A stretch of 64,000 bases of DNA from Blastococcus xanthinilyticus. Its GTDB lineage: Bacteria > Actinomycetota > Actinomycetes > Mycobacteriales > Geodermatophilaceae. Made by a program: the position numbers and the translations under genes. The notes beneath the pieces are model-generated. The model ran no database searches, was not told where the DNA came from, and worked only from the letters and a program-made list of their open reading frames with translations. The number at the start of each line of letters is the position of its first letter. Positions within the stretch are counted from its first letter, which is position 1. This document shows, piece after piece, positions 1 to 8,793 of this stretch. The DNA is taken from NCBI RefSeq assembly GCF_008124835.1, contig NZ_VNHW01000007.1:106172-170171 (forward strand). Direction: 5' to 3'.

Positions 1-694
1 GCGTCGTCCCGAAGTACGTGTCGGCCGCGGCGGCCACCCCGTAGGCGCCGGCGCCGAAGTAGACCCGGTTGAGGTAGCGGGTGAGGATCTCGTCCTTGCT
101 GTACTGCTGCTCCAGGGCCAGGGCCAGCTGGGCCTCGCGCAGCTTGCGGCCGACGCTCTCCTCGGTCGCCGCCTCGCGCGCGTCGGGGTCCACCGCGGAC
201 TGCAGCCGGATCTGCTTGACCAGCTGCTGGGTGAGGGTCGACCCGCCCTCGACGACCTCCCCCGCGGTCAGGTTGCGGAGCAGCGCCCGGGCCAGGCCCT
301 TGCCGTCGACCCCGCCGTGCTCGAAGAAGCGGCTGTCCTCGATGGCGACGAGCGCGTCCTTCATGACCGGGGCGATGGCCTCGCCGGGCACGACGGTGCG
401 GTTGCGGCGGTACAGCTCGGCGATCAGCGAGCCGTCAGCGGCCAGGACGCGGGTGTTGCCCGGCGGCGTCCGGTCCAGCAGGTCGGCGCTGACCGGCCGC
501 AGCAGGTCGGTACCGGTGCGGGTAGCTAGGGAGGCGCCCCCCACGACCGGCAGGGCCAGCGCCGCGACCAGTGCGCCGGCGACCACCACGGCCAGCGCGA
601 GCGACAGCAGCACGGTCCCGCGGTGGACCCGCCGGCGCGGCGCCTCCTCGACCCCCGGGAGCGGCAGGCCGTCGATGGCGGGACGGGGCGACAC
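1..694 (-). CDS. Class A penicillin-binding protein (transglycosylase N-terminal part), cut by window edge
   Basis: Only the first 231 codons lie in the window. The protein has a short Arg-rich cytoplasmic tail, one membrane segment at about residues 27-52, then a GT51 peptidoglycan glycosyltransferase domain. Visible GT51 motifs are EDSRFFEHGG near residue 120 (E119 would be the catalytic glutamate), GGSTLTQQLVK near 150-160, and the KLREAQLALALEQ...LTRYLNRVYFG block at 184-214. These motifs are diagnostic of enzymes that polymerise lipid II at the outer membrane face. A transpeptidase domain is expected further on but is outside the window. The GTG at 694 has an AGGAG four to five bases upstream. 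Family call is firm; the exact paralogue cannot be named. Confidence 0.9.
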   Translation of the reverse strand, partial: MSPRPAIDGLPLPGVEEAPRRRVHRGTVLLSLALAVVVAGALVAALALPVVGGASLATRTGTDLLRPVSADLLDRTPPGNTRVLAADGSLIAELYRRNRTVVPGEAIAPVMKDALVAIEDSRFFEHGGVDGKGLARALLRNLTAGEVVEGGSTLTQQLVKQIRLQSAVDPDAREAATEESVGRKLREAQLALALEQQYSKDEILTRYLNRVYFGAGAYGVAAAADTYFGTT

Positions 695-768
695 GGAACT
701 CCTCGCGCAGGCGGCAACGACAGGGCCCGCCTGGGCCGGCCCGCCTCCTCGATACCCCCGCGTCGCGG

Positions 769-789
769 ACCCGCCACCGCTCGGCGGGT
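769..789 (-). terminator. Hairpin downstream of the LGFP-repeat gene
   Basis: A perfect 7-bp stem (ACCCGCC / GGCGGGT) with a 7-base loop lies about 24 bases after the stop of the minus-strand LGFP-repeat gene and before the penicillin-binding protein start. There is no T-run, as is common for actinobacterial terminators. Confidence 0.45.
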
Positions 790-812
790 TCTGTCACGTG
801 ATCGCAAAGTGG

Positions 813-3035
813 TCAGCGGTGGTAGGTCACCGTCGTCCGCCCCGTCGAGGCGCGCCACATGATCTGGCCGCCCTGGAACTGCTGGACGACGAACGACGAG
901 GAACCGAGCTCGCCGCCGACCGGGTAGCCCAGCCGCCCCGCCTCCCAGCCCTGCGCGGCCCATGCGTCGCCGATCACGCCGCGGACGCTGTGCGCGCCGG
1001 TGGCCGGCGTCCAGTAGATGCGCCCGCCCTGGAACAGCTGGCCGCACCCACCCTGGCGCAGCCCGCAGATGTGGTCGCTGGTCGGGTAGCCCAGCGAGCC
1101 GGCCTCGTAGCCCTGGGCGGCCCACCGGTCGCGGATCGCGCCGCCGATGACGTGACTCCCGGTCGCCGCGGTGAGGTAGATGCTGCCGCCCTGGAACACC
1201 TGCCCGCACCCGCCGCCCCGCAGCCCGCACACCTCGCTCATCAGCGGGTAGCCCAGCACGCCGACCTCCGAGCCCCAGGCCGCCCAGGTGTCACCCAGCC
1301 AGCCGCGGACGACGTGGGCTCCGGTGGCGGGGGTCCAGTAGATCTTCCCTCCGGCGAACCGCTGCCCGACGCCGCCCCGCAGGGTGATCGGGTCCGAGCT
1401 CGGGTAGCCGAGCACGCCGTTCTCGTAGCCGGTGCGCCCCCACGTCGCCCGGATCGCTCCGCCGATGGCATGCGCACCGGTGCGCTCGGACCAGTAGACG
1501 GCGCCGCCCTGGAACACCTGCCCCGATCCACCCCGCAGCTCGATGTCGTCGGAGACGGGGTAGCCGAGGACGCCCGTCTCGTACCCCAGCCGTCCCCACG
1601 CCTCCAGCACCGGCGCCCAGACGCCGTGCGACGAGGTGGCCGGGCTCCAGTAGACGGCCCCGCCCTCGAACTGCTGACTGGTGCCGCCGCGCCGCTGGAC
1701 CAGGTCGGAGGTGGGGTAGCCCAACCACCCATCCTCCAGGCCGGTGGCCGACCACGCGTCCTCGACCACCTGGCCGACGACCGTGCCCCAGGTCCCGTAT
1801 CTGCTCCAGATGCTGCCGCCCTCGAAGAACTGCGCGCAGCCGCGGTCGCGCCGGTCGCAGCGGCGGTCGTCCACGGGGAAGCCGAGCGCGCCACCGGCTC
1901 CGCCGGCCGCGACGTACAGCGTGGCGTAGTCGGACGAGACGGTCAGCGGGTCCTGGCCGTCCTGCTGCAGGATGAGACCGCGATCGTGGTCCTGCTGCCG
2001 GCCGCCGGCGATGGCCCGCTCGGGCACGGTGACCGCACCGAGGAACCCGGTCCGCCAGCCCAGCTGCCAGAAGAGCCGGCCGATCGCGGTGAGCTCGACC
2101 GGGGTCGCCCGCACCGGCGCGGACAGCTCGCCCGCCGGCTGCACCAGAGTGGCGTCGGAGCGCTCGGGCACCTGCACCTGGTAGCTGTACTCGCGGCCGG
2201 TGACGAGGCCGGTGTCCTGGAAGCGCGGCTCCGTGGTGGTGGTCAGCAGCACCCCGTCCCGGTACACCCGCCACGGCCCGGCCCGGCCTCCGGTCGCCCA
2301 GGTCAGCGCGAGCGTCGTCGGGGTATCCGTACCGTCGGCGACGAGCCCGGCGGGCGCCGCCGGCTGCCTGGACCGATGGACGATGGGCGACGGCTGCCAG
2401 CCCTCGGACCCGCCACCGTTGACGGCCGCGATCCGGTACTGGTACCAGACCGTGTCGAGCAGCCCGGTGTCGGTCCAGCTGAGCTCGGACGTGGTGCCGC
2501 GGAGGACGCCGTTGCGGTACACCCGGTAGGTCTCGGCTCGTGCCGTGGCGGCCCACGTCACCGTCACCGAGCCCGGAGCGGGGCTGGTGATCCCCACGTC
2601 CATCGGCGTGCCCGGGTCCAGCCAGAGCGTGGCGGTCACCGTTCCGGTCGCGGTGTTGCCGTGCCCGTCCGAGACCGTGTAGGTGAAGGTGTCGGTGCCC
2701 TCGTACCCCAACCACGGACTGTAGAAGAGCCGGCCGCCCTCCACGAAGGCGCGCCCCTTGGTCGCCGGGGTGACGGCGGTGACCGTGAGCGCGTCCCCCT
2801 CGGGGTCGCTGTCGTTGGCCAGGGCGGGGACCACCCAATCCCGACCGTGCCCGAGCGAGTAGGAGACGGCATCGTCCACCGCCACCGGCGCCCGGTTGCC
2901 CGGGGCCGGATCGACGGGTTCCGCCGGGGCGGGTGCGGCGGTGAGCAGCACCAGGGCGGCCGCCACCGGCGCGACCAGCCCCCAGCGGGGACGACGACCT
3001 GACGCACGCCCCGACCTGCGGGAACCGGTGATCAC
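813..3035 (-). CDS. Secreted LGFP-repeat protein with cadherin/VCBS-like and Fn3-like domains
   Basis: Signal peptide over the first ~38 residues (Arg-rich start, Ala/Leu core, APAPAEP cleavage region). Then one bacterial cadherin/VCBS-like domain (NRAPVAVDD... NDSDPEGD... GTDTFTYTVSDGHG), two Fn3-like domains (GSVTVTWAATARAETYRVYR and a second copy), and seven LG[FY]P repeats to the C-terminus, each with a following F.GG.[IV]YW block. LGFP repeats are known from actinobacterial cell-surface proteins and are thought to bind cell-wall glycan. I therefore infer an exported wall-associated protein; no catalytic domain is visible. GTG at 3035 was chosen because a TACCGT box sits exactly 7 bases upstream (leaderless pattern). 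An in-frame start at 3176 is possible but would put 47 unlikely residues before the signal peptide. Confidence 0.8.
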   Translation of the reverse strand: MITGSRRSGRASGRRPRWGLVAPVAAALVLLTAAPAPAEPVDPAPGNRAPVAVDDAVSYSLGHGRDWVVPALANDSDPEGDALTVTAVTPATKGRAFVEGGRLFYSPWLGYEGTDTFTYTVSDGHGNTATGTVTATLWLDPGTPMDVGITSPAPGSVTVTWAATARAETYRVYRNGVLRGTTSELSWTDTGLLDTVWYQYRIAAVNGGGSEGWQPSPIVHRSRQPAAPAGLVADGTDTPTTLALTWATGGRAGPWRVYRDGVLLTTTTEPRFQDTGLVTGREYSYQVQVPERSDATLVQPAGELSAPVRATPVELTAIGRLFWQLGWRTGFLGAVTVPERAIAGGRQQDHDRGLILQQDGQDPLTVSSDYATLYVAAGGAGGALGFPVDDRRCDRRDRGCAQFFEGGSIWSRYGTWGTVVGQVVEDAWSATGLEDGWLGYPTSDLVQRRGGTSQQFEGGAVYWSPATSSHGVWAPVLEAWGRLGYETGVLGYPVSDDIELRGGSGQVFQGGAVYWSERTGAHAIGGAIRATWGRTGYENGVLGYPSSDPITLRGGVGQRFAGGKIYWTPATGAHVVRGWLGDTWAAWGSEVGVLGYPLMSEVCGLRGGGCGQVFQGGSIYLTAATGSHVIGGAIRDRWAAQGYEAGSLGYPTSDHICGLRQGGCGQLFQGGRIYWTPATGAHSVRGVIGDAWAAQGWEAGRLGYPVGGELGSSSFVVQQFQGGQIMWRASTGRTTVTYHR

Positions 3036-3042
3036 GCAGCGG

Positions 3043-3048
3043 ACGGTA
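3043..3048 (-). promoter_or_regulatory. -10 box for the LGFP-repeat gene, leaderless start
   Basis: Read on the minus strand this is TACCGT, 7 bases before the GTG at 3035. The same spacing recurs at eight other genes in the window. At 17-bp spacing the -35 would be TCGGCG, which is weak. Confidence 0.5.
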
Positions 3049-3213
3049 GCGGCCCGCTCACGTTCCGCCGAGCAACCGGCGGGGCTGCTGGGACGGCGGC
3101 GACCAGCGGGACGACCCGTGACCCGGACGCACGCTCCGGGGGCGCTCCTCGCGGTTCTCGGGCCCTGCCGGACCACCTGACCACGAGGAACGCCCCTAGA
3201 GCGCGGGTGCGGG

Positions 3214-5445
3214 TCAGTCCACCGAGAGCACCAGGGGCTGGTCCGCCTCCCGGCGCGGCCCGGGGACGACGGGGACCGGCGCGGCCGCCTCGTGCCGGGC
3301 GGCGGGCAGCCACCGCAGCCAGCGGGGCAGGTACCAGTTCCGCTCGCCGAGCAGCTGCATCACCGCGGGCAGGAGGATCGCCCGGACGACGGTCGCGTCG
3401 AGGAGGACGGCGACCGCGAGCCCGAGGCCGATCTGCTTCATGCTCGTCATCGACAGCGTCACGAAGGTCAGGAAGACGAACACCATGATCACCGCGGCGC
3501 TGGTGACCACCCCGGCCGAGGACGTGATGCCCTGGGCCACGGCGTCGGCGGTGCTGCGGCCGCGGTCCCGGGCCTCGCGGATCCGGCTGAGGATGAACAC
3601 GTGGTAGTCCATCGAGAGGCCGAAGAGGATCACGAAGAGGAACAGCGGGATCCAGTTCACGATCGCGCCGGTGCGGTCCAGGCCGATCAGGTCGGCGCCC
3701 ACGCCCTCCTCGAAGACCAGCACCATCGCGCCGTAGGCGGCGGCCACGCTGAGCAGGTTGAGCACGATGGCGACGACCGCCACCGTGACCGACCGGAACG
3801 ACACGAGCAGCAGCAGGAAGGCGAGCACCAGGACGAAGCCGAACACCCACGGCGTGCGCTCGGCCATGAGGTCGTCGAAGGCCACCGAGTAGGCGGTGCT
3901 CCCGCTCACGACGGCGGTCACGCCCTCCAGCGAACCCACGGTGGCGGGGACCACGTCGTCGGCGAGGGTGACCAGCGCGTCGCGGGAGGCCTGCTCCTCG
4001 CCGTCACCGACCAGGGGCACGCTGACGACGGCGACCGTGCCGGCCTCGTTGGTCTCGACCCCGATGGGCTCGTTCATCTGCCCGCTGGCCAGCGCCCCGG
4101 CCCGCAGGTCGGCGATGGCCGACTGCACCTCGGGCGCGGTGACGTCGGGCGCCTCGATCACGACCTCGGCCGGTGAGGGGCCCCCGGGGAACGCCTCGGT
4201 GATCCGGTTGTAGGTCTGGATGACGGCGAGGTCCTGGGGCAGGTCCTCGACGCCCTCGGCGCGCAGGTCCATGGAGAGGGCCGGGACGGCGAGGCCGACG
4301 AGCACGGCGGCCGATCCCAGCGCGGCGACCAGCGGCCGGCGCAGCACCGCACCGAGCACCGCGGGCCAGAACCGGCCGGGTCCGCCGGCGGTGCGGCGCC
4401 CGATGAACGGCAGCCGGCCCTTGTCGACCCGGTCGCCGAGCCAGGCCATCATCGCCGGGAGCACGGTGAGCGACCCGAGCACCGAGCAGGCGACGACCAG
4501 GATCGTGGCCGAGGCGACGCCGGTGAAGACGGAGAAGCCGGTGAGGAACATGCCGGCCATCGCCACCATCACGGTGATCCCGGAGATCAGCACGGAGTGC
4601 CCGGAGGTCGCGGCGGCGATGTCCAGGGCATCGACCGGCCCGGCGCCCTTCGCCCGCTCCTCCCGCTCCCGCTTCAGGTAGAAGAGCGAGTAGTCCACGC
4701 CCACGGCCAGGCCGATCAGCAGCATCACGATCGATGCGGTCTGGTCGACGTGCCAGAGCTGGCTGGTGAGGCTGAGCAGCCCGAGCGCGCCGACGAAGGC
4801 GGTCAGCGCGAACAGCAGCGGCAGGACGGCGGCGACCAGGGCGCCGAAGGTCAGCAGCAGCACCGCCAGCGTGATCGGGATCGACAGCAGCTCCGCGCGC
4901 TGGAAGTCGGCGTCCAGGGTGTCCGAGAGCGCGAGGTCGGCACTGGTGTCCCCGAACTGCTCGACGCGGACGTCGCCGTGGCGGTCGGCCACGCCGTCCA
5001 CCGCGTCCTGGATCGCGCCGATCCGCTCCCCGGCGTCCTCGGCGTCGCCGGTGATGTCGAAGGTGACCAGGGCGGAGCGGCCGTCGGCGGACACCAGCGG
5101 GGCGCCGTCCAGCGGGCTGACCAGGTTCGTCACCCCGGGGGTCTCCCCGAGCGCGCCGACCAGGTCGGTGAGGGCGGCGGTGCCGGCGGCCTCGGGGACG
5201 TCGGTCGCGCGCTGGACGAGCACCATCTCCGACGCCGGCTCCTCCCAGCCGTTCGCGTCGAGGATCTGCCGGGCCTGCGCCGGGGCGCCGATGGTCTGCT
5301 CGGCGGCGGTCAGCTGCGCCTGCGGCACCACCGCGCCGACGGCGACCGCGGCCAGCACGAAGGCCAGCCAGCCCAGCACCGCCGTCTTCCGGTGGCGGGC
5401 GCTCCACCGCCCGATCCGCCCCGCGAGGTTGCTGCGTGCGTGCAT
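3214..5445 (-). CDS. MMPL/RND-family membrane transporter
   Basis: A 743-residue protein with the duplicated MMPL layout: one N-terminal helix (after the basic SARHRKTAVLGW stretch), a large extracytoplasmic domain, five or six helices, then a second copy of the same arrangement. The two sequence signatures of the family are present: GLAVGVDYSLFYLKREREE in the first half and GLSMDYHVFILSRIREARDRG in the second, each with the proton-relay Asp-Tyr pair. Such proteins export lipids, glycolipids or drugs. Substrate unknown. ATG at 5445 has AGGA upstream. The gene lies between two secreted wall/glycan proteins, so export of an envelope component is plausible but inferred. Confidence 0.9.
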   Translation of the reverse strand: MHARSNLAGRIGRWSARHRKTAVLGWLAFVLAAVAVGAVVPQAQLTAAEQTIGAPAQARQILDANGWEEPASEMVLVQRATDVPEAAGTAALTDLVGALGETPGVTNLVSPLDGAPLVSADGRSALVTFDITGDAEDAGERIGAIQDAVDGVADRHGDVRVEQFGDTSADLALSDTLDADFQRAELLSIPITLAVLLLTFGALVAAVLPLLFALTAFVGALGLLSLTSQLWHVDQTASIVMLLIGLAVGVDYSLFYLKREREERAKGAGPVDALDIAAATSGHSVLISGITVMVAMAGMFLTGFSVFTGVASATILVVACSVLGSLTVLPAMMAWLGDRVDKGRLPFIGRRTAGGPGRFWPAVLGAVLRRPLVAALGSAAVLVGLAVPALSMDLRAEGVEDLPQDLAVIQTYNRITEAFPGGPSPAEVVIEAPDVTAPEVQSAIADLRAGALASGQMNEPIGVETNEAGTVAVVSVPLVGDGEEQASRDALVTLADDVVPATVGSLEGVTAVVSGSTAYSVAFDDLMAERTPWVFGFVLVLAFLLLLVSFRSVTVAVVAIVLNLLSVAAAYGAMVLVFEEGVGADLIGLDRTGAIVNWIPLFLFVILFGLSMDYHVFILSRIREARDRGRSTADAVAQGITSSAGVVTSAAVIMVFVFLTFVTLSMTSMKQIGLGLAVAVLLDATVVRAILLPAVMQLLGERNWYLPRWLRWLPAARHEAAAPVPVVPGPRREADQPLVLSVD

Positions 5446-5619
5446 GATCCTGCTCCCGTCCGAGTGCGGATGTCCGCCTGCGAATCTGCTGGTCCCGGGC
5501 GCGCACGCCCATCCCGCCAGCTGGTGGGAGGAGGTCGGGCCACCCCGACGATCGGGGCGCGGCCCGTCGCCGGAGAGGCTTCCGGAGGAGGAGCTCCCGA
5601 ACATCAGGGAAAGCCCTGA

Positions 5620-5649
5620 CCCCGCCCCTGATCGTGATCGGGGGCGGGG
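5620..5649 (-). terminator. Strong hairpin terminator after the polysaccharide-lyase-like gene
   Basis: Nine-bp all-GC arms CCCCGCCCC and GGGGCGGGG flank a 12-base spacer that itself contains TGATC/GATCG, so the stem can extend. It lies about 35 bases past the stop of the minus-strand gene ending at 5684 and before the MMPL gene. Confidence 0.6.
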
Positions 5650-5683
5650 CCGGTCGGCACTGCGCTCGGAGTCCGGCGCCCGG

Positions 5684-7018
5684 TCAGCCGGCCGGCCGGT
5701 GCAGCGCGTTCAGCGGCGCGACCGACTCCAGGGTGGGCCCGAACCCGATCGGGGCGTGCTGCAGGTAGTGGGTCGCCGCGGTGCCGGCCGCCGAGTAGAT
5801 CCCCTGCTTGATGTAGACCGACTGGCCGTCGTACAGGTTCGCGGCGTTCTCCGACAGGACCTTCTCGCCCTGGTGCCAGACCTCGATCAGGCCCGTCGCC
5901 GGGTCCGGGGACCACACGAAGCGGACCGTGAGGTCGTTCCAGGCGCCCTTGTCGATCGAGCCGAGCTCGAACGTCTCGACGTACTGCGCGTCCCCGGCGA
6001 CGCGGCCGCCGGCGCCCCCGCGGACGTCGACCATGAGCTTCTCGTCGACGTCGGACCAGAAGTGGACGTTGGGGTTGCCCGAGTTCACCGTCTGGTGCCA
6101 CTGGGTGAAGATCAGGAACTGGCCGCGCTCGTCCCAGTCGAACGACGCCGGGAAGAACGTCGACCAGGCCCAGTACTGCTCGTCACCGGGCTGCACCTCC
6201 CCCGAGTCGGCGATCGAGTCGCGCACCTCCGACCGCAAGGTCCCCTTGGTGCCGTTCCAGCCAGTGTCGCCGGGGCGGACGGAGAAGAAGGCGGTCCGGG
6301 AGCTCCCGGGGTAGGGGTTGTCCGTGGTCAGGCCCTGGGTGTCGGACCGGAGGGCGTGGACCTCGTCCCACGGGTCCGGGAGCAGGCCCGCGGCGTCCTC
6401 GTAGCTCCAGACGCGGGTGGGCGCGGGGACGGACCCGTCCGGCTCGGCGACCGGCGGCGTGGTCGGCTCGGTGGGCGTCGCCGTCGTCGGCTCCGTGGTC
6501 GGCGTCGTCCCGGTGGTCGGCGTCGTCGGGTCGGTCGGGGTGGTCGTCGGCTCGGTCGGCTCCGTGGGCGGCGTGGCCGGCTCCGTGGGCGTGGCCGGCT
6601 CGGCGGGTGGGGTGCTCGGGGTCGCCGGCTGTCCGCCCGGGAAGACCCGCACCGGCTCGCTGCGCACGCCCTGCTTCTTGGCGGAGTCGCGGGCCACGAC
6701 CACGAAGGAGTAGGCCGGCGTCGACAGCGGCAGGCGCGGTGAGGTCCACGACGTCCCGCTCGTGGAGCCGACCGAGCGCCCCGCGCCGCTCCGGGTGACG
6801 TCGAGGACCAGGTAGTCGCGGGCTCCGGCGACAGGAGCCCAGCGGAGCACCGCCCGCTGGTCGACGACCTCGCCGGTGACCTCGGCCGGAGCGGGGAGCG
6901 CGGCCGCTGCCTGGGTCTGCGAGGCGACCGGGCGGGGAGCCGCGAGGGCGGCGGTGGTGAGCCCGGAGCCGCCGATCAGGGTCATGGCGGCCAGCACGGC
7001 CAGGGAGCGCTTGTTCAT
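5684..7018 (-). CDS. Secreted Fn3 + polysaccharide-lyase-like protein
   Basis: 444 residues. Signal peptide at 1-27 ending in ALAA. An Fn3-like domain follows at ~40-125 (RAVLRWAPVAGARDYLVLDV), then a ~70-residue Pro/Thr/Glu linker. The C-terminal ~240-residue beta-jelly-roll domain resembles the heparin-lyase I-like family (Pfam Polysacc_lyase). Indicative blocks are YWAWSTFFPASFDWDE, FLIFTQWHQT, NPNVHFWSD and the YIKQGIY end. The family cleaves or binds acidic polysaccharides outside the cell; activity is not proven here. A paralogue with the same C-terminal domain but a lipoprotein anchor lies at 35564-36535. GAGGA lies about 9 bases before the ATG. Plausible role: editing or release of the exopolysaccharide made by the neighbouring loci. 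Confidence 0.75.
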   Translation of the reverse strand: MNKRSLAVLAAMTLIGGSGLTTAALAAPRPVASQTQAAAALPAPAEVTGEVVDQRAVLRWAPVAGARDYLVLDVTRSGAGRSVGSTSGTSWTSPRLPLSTPAYSFVVVARDSAKKQGVRSEPVRVFPGGQPATPSTPPAEPATPTEPATPPTEPTEPTTTPTDPTTPTTGTTPTTEPTTATPTEPTTPPVAEPDGSVPAPTRVWSYEDAAGLLPDPWDEVHALRSDTQGLTTDNPYPGSSRTAFFSVRPGDTGWNGTKGTLRSEVRDSIADSGEVQPGDEQYWAWSTFFPASFDWDERGQFLIFTQWHQTVNSGNPNVHFWSDVDEKLMVDVRGGAGGRVAGDAQYVETFELGSIDKGAWNDLTVRFVWSPDPATGLIEVWHQGEKVLSENAANLYDGQSVYIKQGIYSAAGTAATHYLQHAPIGFGPTLESVAPLNALHRPAG

Positions 7019-7172
7019 GACGTCGGTCCTCGGATCGGATCGAGCACGGCGGCTGCGACCCGGCAGACGAGGGCCGGCGGTGCGCCGCTATCGGACGTTG
7101 ACCGAGAGTAGTCGAGCAACTACGCGCAGCAGGCCAACGACGCGCGGCATGACAGCCAACCCTGGACGACGA

Positions 7173-7208
7173 AGCGGCCCCGCACTTCCGTCGAAGTGCG
7201 GGGCCGCT
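7173..7208 (-). terminator. Terminator of the tRNA operon
   Basis: A perfect 16-bp inverted repeat with the loop CGTC, beginning 19 bases after the 3' end of the tRNA-Arg gene. It is the strongest hairpin seen in the window and is best read as the end of the tRNA-Ser/tRNA-Arg transcript on the minus strand. No T-tract. Confidence 0.75.
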
Positions 7209-7226
7209 CGGTGTCTCAACCAGACG

Positions 7227-7299
7227 TGCACCCGAAGGGATTCGAACCCCTAACCTTCTGATCCGTAGTCAGATGCTCTATCCGTTGAGCTACGGGTGC
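7227..7299 (-). tRNA. tRNA-Arg (anticodon ACG)
   Basis: Read on the minus strand, this is a 73-base cloverleaf. Acceptor GCACCCG pairs with CGGGTGC, discriminator is A, the anticodon stem CTGAC/GTCAG-type carries the loop CT-ACG-GA, and the T-loop is GGTTCGAATCC. CCA is not encoded. ACG would be read as ICG after deamination and decode CGU/CGC/CGA. Confidence 0.95.
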
Positions 7300-7319
7300 C
7301 TGTGTTCAGTTGTCGTGCG

Positions 7320-7408
7320 CGGAGGCTCCGGGATTTGAACCCGGGATGGGGATTAACCCAAACCGCATTAGCAGTGCGGCGCCATAGACCGGACTAGGCG
7401 AAGCCTCC
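7320..7408 (-). tRNA. tRNA-Ser (anticodon GCT)
   Basis: An 89-base class II tRNA on the minus strand. Acceptor is GGAGGCT/AGCCTCC with discriminator G. The anticodon loop reads CT-GCT-AA, the long variable arm is typical for serine, and the T-loop is GGTTCAAATCC. CCA is not encoded. It lies 20 bases upstream of tRNA-Arg and is probably cotranscribed with it. Confidence 0.95.
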
Positions 7409-7490
7409 CGGGGCTCGAGTCACCTCGTAACCACCGAGGAGAGAGACTACCAGCGCCCCGCACCGGCATCTCCCGGGGGTGCGCGGCCAC

Positions 7491-8690
7491 TCAGGCCGCG
7501 ACGGTCTCCCGCGACCGGCTGGGCGCCAGCGGACCGCGGCCGGGCACCAGGGTGACGACGACCGCGGCCGCGGCCCCGGCGCAGGCGAGCACCAGCGCCC
7601 CCGGGATGCCCGCCCTCGTCTCGATCAGTGCGCCGCCGAGGGCGGCACCGATGGCCGAGGCCCCCACCGTGATGGTCGACAGCCAGGTGAACGCCTCGGT
7701 GGTGGCGTGCACCGGGGCCAGCGAGCCGACCAGCGAGTTCTGCACCGTGAGCGTGGGGGCGATCGCCGTCCCGCCCAGGAAGAGCAGCACGCCGAGCGCC
7801 CAGGGGCTCGACACCCAGGCCAGCGGGGCGAGCCCGATGGTGACGCCGAAGAGCAGCCAGCGGTACTGCCGGGGCAGCGAGGCGCTCAGCACCCGCGCGC
7901 CGAACCAGAGGCCGCCGGCGACCGAGCCGAGCGCCCAGACGGCGAGCAGCACGCCGGACATCCCCGGCGTGCCGATGGAGTCGGCGAAGGCGGGGATGGC
8001 GACCTCGAGCGCGCCGAAGCCGAGCATCAGGCCCGAACCGCTGACCAGCACGCGGGGCATGCCCGGAGCGAGCACCGTGGAGAAGAGGGTCGCCGACGGC
8101 GCCGCCTGGGGCACCCACGACCGGGCCGCTCCCGCGACACCGACCGCCCCGGCGACGGCGAGGACCCCGGCCACCCCGACCGCCCAGGCCGGCGCGGCGA
8201 GGACGGCGAGCGCCGCGACCAGCGCGGGGCCCACCACGAAGACCAGCTCCGTGGCGGTGGCGTCCAGGGCGTAGGCGGTGGGCCGGTTGCGCGGGTCGGT
8301 GCGCGACCAGAGGGCGCGGACGGTGCCCGAGACCAGCGGCGTGCTCGCGCCGGCCAGCGCCGAGGCGGCCACGACGGCAAGGTGGGGCGCGCCACCGAGG
8401 GTCACCGCCACCAGCAGCCCGAGCAGCAGCGGGTAGAGCGCCGCCTGGGTCAGGAGGATCGGCCGCGGCCCACGCCGGTCGGCGAGCCGGCCCAGCACCG
8501 GCGCCATGACGGCCGACGCGATGCCGAGCGTGGCCGCCGCGAGGCCGGCGATCGCGTAGGAACCGGTCTGCTGCTGCACCATGAGCAGCAGCGCCAGCGG
8601 CACCATGGACGACGGGAGCCGGCCGGCGAAGCCGGCGAGGAGGAGCACCTTGGCGGAGGGGAGCCGCCAGACGGTGAGGTAGGCACGCAC
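7491..8690 (-). CDS. MFS transporter
   Basis: A 399-residue protein with about 12 predicted membrane helices in two six-helix halves. The MFS A-motif-like loop between helices 2 and 3 reads GRLADRRGPRP. The start is RLPSAKVLLLAGFAGRLPSSMVPLAL, a pattern common in actinobacterial multidrug or sugar-efflux MFS proteins. Substrate cannot be told from sequence. The GTG start at 8690 has no clear Shine-Dalgarno. The gene is divergent from a CGNR regulator, and the 103-bp gap between them carries a perfect palindrome (8726-8755), so regulation by that protein is likely. Confidence 0.85.
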   Translation of the reverse strand: MRAYLTVWRLPSAKVLLLAGFAGRLPSSMVPLALLLMVQQQTGSYAIAGLAAATLGIASAVMAPVLGRLADRRGPRPILLTQAALYPLLLGLLVAVTLGGAPHLAVVAASALAGASTPLVSGTVRALWSRTDPRNRPTAYALDATATELVFVVGPALVAALAVLAAPAWAVGVAGVLAVAGAVGVAGAARSWVPQAAPSATLFSTVLAPGMPRVLVSGSGLMLGFGALEVAIPAFADSIGTPGMSGVLLAVWALGSVAGGLWFGARVLSASLPRQYRWLLFGVTIGLAPLAWVSSPWALGVLLFLGGTAIAPTLTVQNSLVGSLAPVHATTEAFTWLSTITVGASAIGAALGGALIETRAGIPGALVLACAGAAAAVVVTLVPGRGPLAPSRSRETVAA

Positions 8691-8725
8691 GCTTGCACTC
8701 GTTTCGCACTGCAGGGGAAGGAACA

Positions 8726-8755
8726 GTAGGCGGTCAAAGACCGTTGACCGCCTAC
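8726..8755. promoter_or_regulatory. Perfect 12-bp-arm palindrome between MFS and CGNR genes (putative operator)
   Basis: GTAGGCGGTCAA, six bases, then TTGACCGCCTAC: a perfect inverted repeat. Each arm ends in TTGACC on one strand, a good -35 hexamer, so the palindrome would place a -35 for both divergent promoters. Rightward, TAGGGA lies 19 bp beyond TTGACC at 8769-8774. The neighbour encodes a likely DNA-binding protein, so an autoregulatory operator is the simplest reading. Confidence 0.65.
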
Positions 8756-8793
8756 GCAGTCCCGAGAGTAGGGACGCAACGGTAGGGAGTCAA

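Noticed and set aside
81-3002. A 973-codon open frame on the plus strand opposite the LGFP-repeat gene
   Set aside because: Its translation is compositionally odd (Ala/Gly/Pro/Arg, no fold motifs). The minus strand shows clear LGFP, Fn3 and cadherin-like domains; it is a GC-driven mirror frame.
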